Origin: Patellifolia procumbens
Taxonomy: Eukaryota > Streptophyta > Magnoliopsida > Caryophyllales > Amaranthaceae
Direction of reading: 5' to 3'
Assembly: GCA_947645195.1 (NCBI GenBank)
Contig: CANSGD010000919.1
Coordinates: forward strand, 186,001 to 250,000
DNA length: 64,000 nt
Shown: positions 58,144-64,000 of the stretch, piece by piece
How the letters are laid out: every line of letters starts with the position of its first letter
Numbering within the stretch: the first letter of the stretch is position 1
Notes under the pieces: generated by a model
The model's database searches: none
What the model was told of the DNA's origin: nothing
What the model saw: the letters and a program-made list of their open reading frames with translations, nothing else
Position numbers and translations under genes: made by a program

Positions 58144-59672
58144 ATGCCCAGGTCCCAAAGAAACGGTTCCCCAATTCCAGCGGACCCCGATCTTACTAGG
58201 ACAATCAGGCGGATCCGAAAGATAAAGCAGAAAGAAAAGCAGTCTGTTCAGCTGAACACCTCTGGAACAGACACCTTGAATTCAGTTATGTCAAAATCAC
58301 TGAAATCATATGGGGTGCCCAACCCGGATGGTCTCTCCACTGGACCTACTATGCCCACCATTGCCGCAGCAAATTTCGAAATCAAGCCTGGACTCATCAG
58401 CATGGTCCAGCAAAATCAGTTTGGTGGGCATCCTACTGAAGATCCGGCAAATCATCTACAACGGTTTCAACAACTTTGTCGAACCGTTAAACATGCCGGC
58501 GTCACTCCAGATCAACTCAAAGTCATGTTGTTCGAGTTTTCACTGAGAGATAGAGCCCAAAATTGGTTGAATGATGTGAAAGAAACCGAGTGGAGTGAGA
58601 TTTCTGCTGCATTTCTGAGAGAGTATTACCCACCTACTAAAACAGCAGAAATCAGAAATAAACTAGCCACGTTTTTCCAAGAGCCTGATGAAACATTAAG
58701 GGAAGCGTGGGCTAGGTTTAGAGATTTACAGAGAGAGTGTCCACACCATAATATGGACAAATGGTTCTTGACGCAGACATTCTACAATGGTCTGCAGCCT
58801 CAGACGAAGTGTATTGTTGATTCGTCTGCAGGAGGAGTGTTTTTAGACAAGGCAGTTGATGAGGGTTATGAATTCATATCAAATCTTGCAGCCAATGACC
58901 ATACATCATCTAGGAGTTTGACTAAGAAGGTACTTGAAGTTGACGCTATTTCATTGCTTACATCTCAGATGGCGCAACTAACTCAGCAGCTAATGAAGTC
59001 TTCTAGTCCGACACCTCCACCCATGAGCATCAATGCTATGTCTGCAGTAGCACCCATTACCTCATCTTACTGCGAGGTATGTGGTGTTCAGGGTCACTTT
59101 GGGCATGACTGTCAGTTCAGTCAATTTCAGATGGAGCAGGCCAATGCCTTCCAACAAAGACCACAAACCCTCCCCCTCCACAAAACTACCCTAAACCTTC
59201 ATACCATCAAACCCCACAAAATTTCCAAAGACCACCACCACAAAACTTCCATCATCCCAATAACTTCCAAACTCCACAAAATTTCCACACCCCACCTCCA
59301 CAAAACAACCCACAAGAGCCTAGCAATTCTGAACTGATGAAACTGATATTGTCTATGCAAAAGGCAAATGAGGAAACAAGGAGGGCTCAAGAGAAGCACA
59401 TCCAACTTCTCGAGGCTCAAGTTGCTCAGTTGGCAGAATCTAATGCACAGAGGCAGCAGGGACAATTGCCAGGGCAACCAGTTCAGAGAGAACATGTGAA
59501 TGTCATCACTCTTCGTAGTGGCATTGCATATGATGCCCCTCCAGTGCCCATTGATGAGGTTACCCCGACTGCAGGGAAGAAGAGGGTGGTAGAGGAAGGA
59601 AAAAGAAAGAATTCGACGTCTGAAGTCGATTTGTCTGCAGAAGCTGAACAGACAGGGAAGAAAAAGTTCTGA
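58144..59672 (+). CDS. Athila gag with two frameshifts
   Basis: The start is the ATG of MPRSQRNGSPIP; the frame is open upstream but that is leader. Gag core: NHLQRFQQLCRTVKH, LKVMLFEFSLRDRAQNWL, FLREYYPPTKTAEIRNKLATF and LREAWARFRDLQRECP, then the zinc knuckle CEVCGVQGHFGHDC. At about 59163 the frame shifts by one (one A seems lost in CCACAAACCC) and continues as 59337-59672 (LMKLILSMQKANEETRR...NVITLRSG). At about 59660 it shifts back into the protease frame. Either this copy carries two indels that cancel or one is programmed; the first fits a mutation better. Confidence 0.82.
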
Positions 59673-60504
59673 AACGCCTTTTACACCAAGGCTACCTTTT
59701 CCTCACAGGATGCAACAGTCCAAGGTCGATCAACAGTTTGGTAAGTTCTTGTCTATGGTCAAGAACCTTGAGGTAACGATTCCATTCACAGACTTAATTA
59801 CCCAAGTGCCTGTTTATGCCAAATTTCTGAAAGACATGATTACTAAGAAAAGAGACTTTGGTGGGGTAGAACGTGTCGCTCTTACTGAAGAGTGTAGTGC
59901 TTTTATTCAAAATAAAACCCCACCAAAGTTAAAAGATCCTGGTAGTTTTTCTATACCCTGCCATCTTGGACCTATTTTTATTGATAAGGCTTTGTGTGAT
60001 TTAGGTGCTTCTGTTTCTGTTATGCCATTGTCTGTTTATAAGAAACTGAACATGGGAGCCCTTAAATGCACACAAATCACTTTACAGATGGCGGATCGTT
60101 CTATAAAATACCCTCTAGGTGTTTTAGAGGATGTTCCTGTTAGGGTAGGGAAATTCTATATTCCTGTTGATTTTGTGGTGTTAGATATGGATGAGGATGC
60201 CCAGATTCCTATTATCTTGGGTAGGCCGTTTTTGTGTACTGCTGGTGCTGTCATTGATGTCAAGTCTGGGTCTTTAACTCTGAGTGTTGGTGATGATAAA
60301 GTGATTTTTAAACTAACCAATGCTATTAAGGCTCCTATGCTTGAACAATCTTTTTGCAGGGATAAGGTTTTAGATGAAGTAGGGGTGGAGAAGGTTCAAA
60401 TTCCACCTAAGGTTGCCTCACCGTCTGGAGGCATTGTCAAGAACATTTGGAGGAGAAAGATGTTTGATGAGGGTGGCACTCACTGCCAAGCCCCTCCTAT
60501 TTGA
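59673..60504 (+). CDS. Athila protease, ending in a short tail instead of RT
   Basis: An open frame (visible from SETPFTPRLPF, first ATG 59710) gives the retropepsin domain with catalytic DLGASVSVMP in place of the usual D[TS]GA, second half ILGRPFLCTAGAV. It then runs GGIVKNIWRRKMFDEGG and stops at 60502-60504. In full Athila elements RT would follow; here it is absent. The DLGAS form is common in Athila elements. Confidence 0.82.
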
Positions 60505-62194
60505 GAGAGGGTGGATTATGGTCGTGCGGGACCTTTATAAACCAGCGCTGTGCGAGAGGCAACTCGTATTTTCTTTTCTTTCCTCTCTTTTTTTTTTTCT
60601 TTTCTTTTTATTTTTCTTCCTTTTTGGGAGCGAGAGTGAGGGTACTAACATTGTTTTTCCTCTTAGCATAGTCCTTATCACCTTTTGGCATTGAGGACAC
60701 TGCCAAGTTTAGCTTGGGGGAGGAGTTGTGTTTGTATTCCCTATCTCTTTTACTGCTTTCTAGAATAGTTTTACTGCTTTCGGAAAATACTGAAAAAATG
60801 AAAAAAATATGGTTCCCATGACTGGTTTAGTTGCCTCCCTGTGCCCCTTGTTGTGCTTTATTTGAAATTGATTTGACTTTGTTTTCTGGATAGCTGGGCA
60901 TTTGTGATCTTGAGGCTATGATTTGATGTTTGATTGCTATGATTTCGAGCATTTCTGGATTATATTAGACCACTTTGTGCTGCATACCTGATTTGGTTAG
61001 ACTGTGAGGCCTCTTTGTAGCCTATTGGATTCATATTATTATCCAGTCTATTCTTGTGTGTTAGTTCCTCTTTAGTGGATTGATCTTGACTTTGACTTCG
61101 TACTTGTCTGATTTTAGATGACTTGTAGCATGTGCTGTGATAGAGGCGTTCTTTTGTCTTATTCTTGAGCTTCAGAGTGAGTTTTTGATATACTTTTATC
61201 CTCCTTAGCCCCGCTGAGCCTAATGACTTGTTTCGTGTTACTTAAACCCCTATTATGAGCCAAAAGCCTTCACTTGATATTATTCCAAGCCTAGCTTGGG
61301 GGAGCTTTTGTATGGGTTGAGTTTGAGATTGGTTTGTTGGTTTAGTTTGGTTTTTGAGGAATTTAAAAGTGTATTTGCTGTGGTTTGAGAGTGAGAAAGA
61401 GAAAAGAAAGAAAGCAAGTTTAGAGTTGCGTGAATGAAAATCAGAAAAATGAAAGAAAAATGAAATGAAAATTCAAAAGAATTCTAGTTCTTTCATTCAC
61501 GTACGTTCATAAAAGAATATTCGCTCCATTGCTAGAAAATTGGGTTTGTTATGAGCTTTTCATTGATTTATGAGAGTTGGGTTACTTTACATGGTTTTAT
61601 GGTGATTGTTGGGAGTTGTGTAGGCCATCTTAGGCCTTGTTTGAATGATTTATGCTCCCCCTTTCTTGGTTTTTCCACCACATTACCCAAAAGTATCCCC
61701 TACCTCTCGCCTAAGCCCCATTAAAACCCTATAAAGTCCTCTTGAGCTTATGTCTGCATTGTTCATTTGATTGATTTCGAGTCAGTTTGTCAAAGTTAAA
61801 GAGTATTTCTGCTAATTGAGTCGACTTGACTAGGATGAGCGTCATTGAACCTTCTTAAACACATGAGAGTGTGAGTGGGAAGGGTACTTATGGTCGGGTT
61901 GGTGAGTGTTCGGACACATTCTTTGCCTGCCACAAAATTGAGAGGAGTGACACCCTTGTGAGTGCCTTTTCAGGACTTGTATGCTTTGTGGATGCTTGAA
62001 TTTGATAAATTGCTTGAATGACTGGTGGTTGGATGGATTTGATTAGCCAAACTTGAATTATGCCTGCTTGAACGATTCTTAGTCTTGAAAATGTTTTGAG
62101 CTTTGATTTGTTTCTATCTTTGGGGTGAGGTAATCTATTCCATGTTCATGTGCTGTTTGCTTGAGGACAAGCAAAGGTTTAGCTTGGGGGAGTT
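60505..62194 (+). other. Long 3' untranslated region of the young Athila element
   Basis: About 1.7 kb non-coding. Three purine motifs TAGCTTGGGGGAG occur (about 60708, 61289, 62180), and only the last adjoins the LTR. The first and last are preceded by GAGGACA. The poly-T tract near 60560-60620 is notable. Confidence 0.75.
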
Positions 62195-63806
62195 TGATAT
62201 CACGTATTTATATAGAGTTTTCTCCCTTATTTACAAGCTAATTTGTGCGTCATTGGAGCTCTTGGGAGCTATTTTGTGCTAACTTTCGTATGCAGTTGTG
62301 GTTTCGTGTTTTAGTATTGAATTGCAGGTTTTATGGAGTTTTCTCCTTATTCCCGAGCCATTTGGAAGCAACCACGGCTTTACGAGATGTTATGAGGCAC
62401 GTAGGGTGGCTCACGAGCTTTATGGATAGTTTAGGAGGTCCCAAGACCCCTAAACGTGAAGATTAGAGAGCAAAGGAGTCAAAAGGAGTTTTCCGCGTAC
62501 TGATCGGGCAGAAATAGCCCGATCGGGCGAAGTATTTATGATCGGGTATAAAAGTTGCGGACCCGATCGGGCGAGGATTGCCCGATCGCATCGGGCGAGG
62601 AAGCATGTCCCCAGACCCGATCGGGTGACCACCGCCCGACCCGATCGGGTGGAGTGCTGCTTGGTCTCATTCTGCTGCTGCTTTCGAGAGGAACTTGCTG
62701 ACACATTTCGTCGCCTGGCCCGATCGGGTGACTACCGCCCGACCCGATCGGGTGGGCCGTTTTCTCGCTTTATTGCTGCACTGCTGCTGCCAGAGCCCAG
62801 AAGTAAATTTGGGCGAATTTGTATGTGGACCCGATCGGGTACTGTGCTCGGGCCCGATCGGGTCTGGTGCTTTTATCGCGCTTTTTCACTTTTTGTTTCC
62901 GTTTTTTAGTGAACTTGAGGGGTATTATAAATACTTTTTCCTCATTATCTTTTATTCATCTTTCATTAGGTTTTAGACTAGTTTTATTCTACATTGCTCT
63001 TAGTTTAATTCAAACACTTTAGATTAATGTAGAGGTGATCAAACCTGTTTCGATTTCAATAAAAGTTCCTGCTTTCCGTCAATTGGTATTCTTCTCTACT
63101 CTAATCTCTTTTATTATTATTAATTGCTTAGCTTAATTATTTAATTGTTCATGATGCAATTCTTAGGGTTTCATATTAGTTTTGTTGTTGCCGATTCGAT
63201 TATGAGTGAGTAGTTCTCTTTCTAGGGTGTTAGATAGGAAAGCCATGTTTATACCATGATTGTAATTTAGATTTCTATCAATTTCTAGGGCTTGATTAGG
63301 GTGATTGTGATGTGGTTTGTTCTTATTGAGTAATTAACGTTATTGGGCAGTTTCTTTGATTACTTGAGGTTAATAATCGTTTGCACAGATCCGTCTTACT
63401 TTTAGAGGCCTAGGACACATCAGTAATTCTGATTACGTTAGTGAACATGCGGCGTATGTTGAACTATGAGCGTTGAGTCTTAACCATAGCTCAACATAGG
63501 CTCTAATCCCCGACTCTTGACTTAGGTTTTAATAGTAGTTGACCCTATTTGATTGGTATAAGCATGGTGGACCGACCTAATACCCTAGACTTTTATTCCA
63601 TAGTTTAATCCTCGATTTATTCAGTCTTCCGTAGTCTATTCCTTAGTTTAATTAATTCTTATCTGATTTCATCTGGAGTAGCTGAATTGGTTGAATATTA
63701 ATTTAGAAACTCTGTCTCCCTGTGGATTCGACCCTGCTTCCACTGACTATCTAGTTAGAGGTCTGTAGGTTTATTTTTGAATAGGCGATACGACTAAATC
63801 CTATCA
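62195..63806 (+). repeat. 3' LTR of the young Athila element
   Basis: 1612 bp, nearly identical to 56394-58006. Palindrome array at 62500-62863. Confidence 0.93.
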
Positions 63807-63811
63807 AACTA

Positions 63812-64000
63812 CCATTAATGTTATTGAGTGAATTGAGGGAGTGAAGATTTATTTTCTGAGTTGGGGCGTCAGGGAGTTTAGATGGATGGATTGATAAGGC
63901 GGCTTACTTATCCCTTCCTCCCCGAAGATTTGCTTTTTAAAATCAGCTGCTATAGCGTTGAGCCACCATAAATGCTCCATTAAGGGGTGTACTTGTTTGC
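63812..64000 (-). mobile_element. Continuation of the LINE 5' flank (or its host DNA)
   Basis: Sequence that was joined to 56388 before the Athila insertion. No domain recognised and no LINE target duplication found, so the LINE or its flank probably continues beyond the window. Confidence 0.4.

Larger units (their letters stand above)
56389..63811 (+). mobile_element. Very young Athila-type element with gag and protease only
   Basis: Element 56394-63806 (7413 bp) with target duplication AACTA at 56389-56393 and 63807-63811. The LTRs (1613 and 1612 bp) differ at about four positions by eye, so insertion is very recent on an evolutionary scale. Primer site for tRNA-Asp at 58012, purine tract TTTAGCTTGGGGGAGTT before the 3' LTR. 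Internal coding stops at 60504 after protease. No RT, RNase H, integrase or env-position ORF, and a 1.7 kb non-coding tail follows. Confidence 0.93.

Overview
The window is nuclear DNA of a flowering plant, most likely a dicot. The reasons are short exons split by AT-rich introns with GT-AG borders, a plant sulfotransferase, plant 2-alkenal-reductase-type and pollen-type polygalacturonase genes, and dense plant transposons (Ty3/gypsy Athila type, Ty1/copia, L1-type LINE, Mutator-like, hAT, Stowaway, tRNA-derived SINEs). The species cannot be fixed from the sequence.

Layout. 1-1490: an intact, intronless cytosolic sulfotransferase on the plus strand. 3.8-24.2 kb: a tandem pair of alkenal/enone reductase genes on the minus strand, both with five exons of matching size. 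The left copy (3838-13006) splices to an intact 345-residue enzyme even though a 2.9 kb gypsy element sits in intron 2. The right copy (15540-24247) is broken: a copia element landed inside exon 3, later lost its 3' half, and the first LTR codon is an in-frame TGA. 24.8-27.7 kb: a 2 kb Mutator-like element and MITEs. 28.4-30.6 kb and 44.9-48.6 kb: two minus-strand family 28 polygalacturonase genes, four exons each, intact (406 and 399 residues). They are separated by a 10.6 kb composite Athila-type block (33.0-43.6 kb). 48.9-49.9 kb: another Mutator-like element. 50.2-64 kb: a degenerate minus-strand LINE with endonuclease, reverse transcriptase, zinc finger and RNase H. It carries a hAT insertion and a very young 7.4 kb Athila-type element (56.4-63.8 kb) that encodes only gag and protease.

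The host genes (sulfotransferase, reductases, polygalacturonases) do not form an evident pathway cluster. The most unusual signals are in the mobile DNA: (i) arrays of paired GC-rich palindromes built on GCCCGATCGGGC in the promoter part of every Athila LTR here, and again ahead of a TATA box in front of the internal env-position ORF; (ii) elements keeping gag and protease but lacking reverse transcriptase and the integrase core; (iii) four long-TIR elements with exact 9-bp target duplications, three of them with pyrimidine-rich and purine-rich internal halves.
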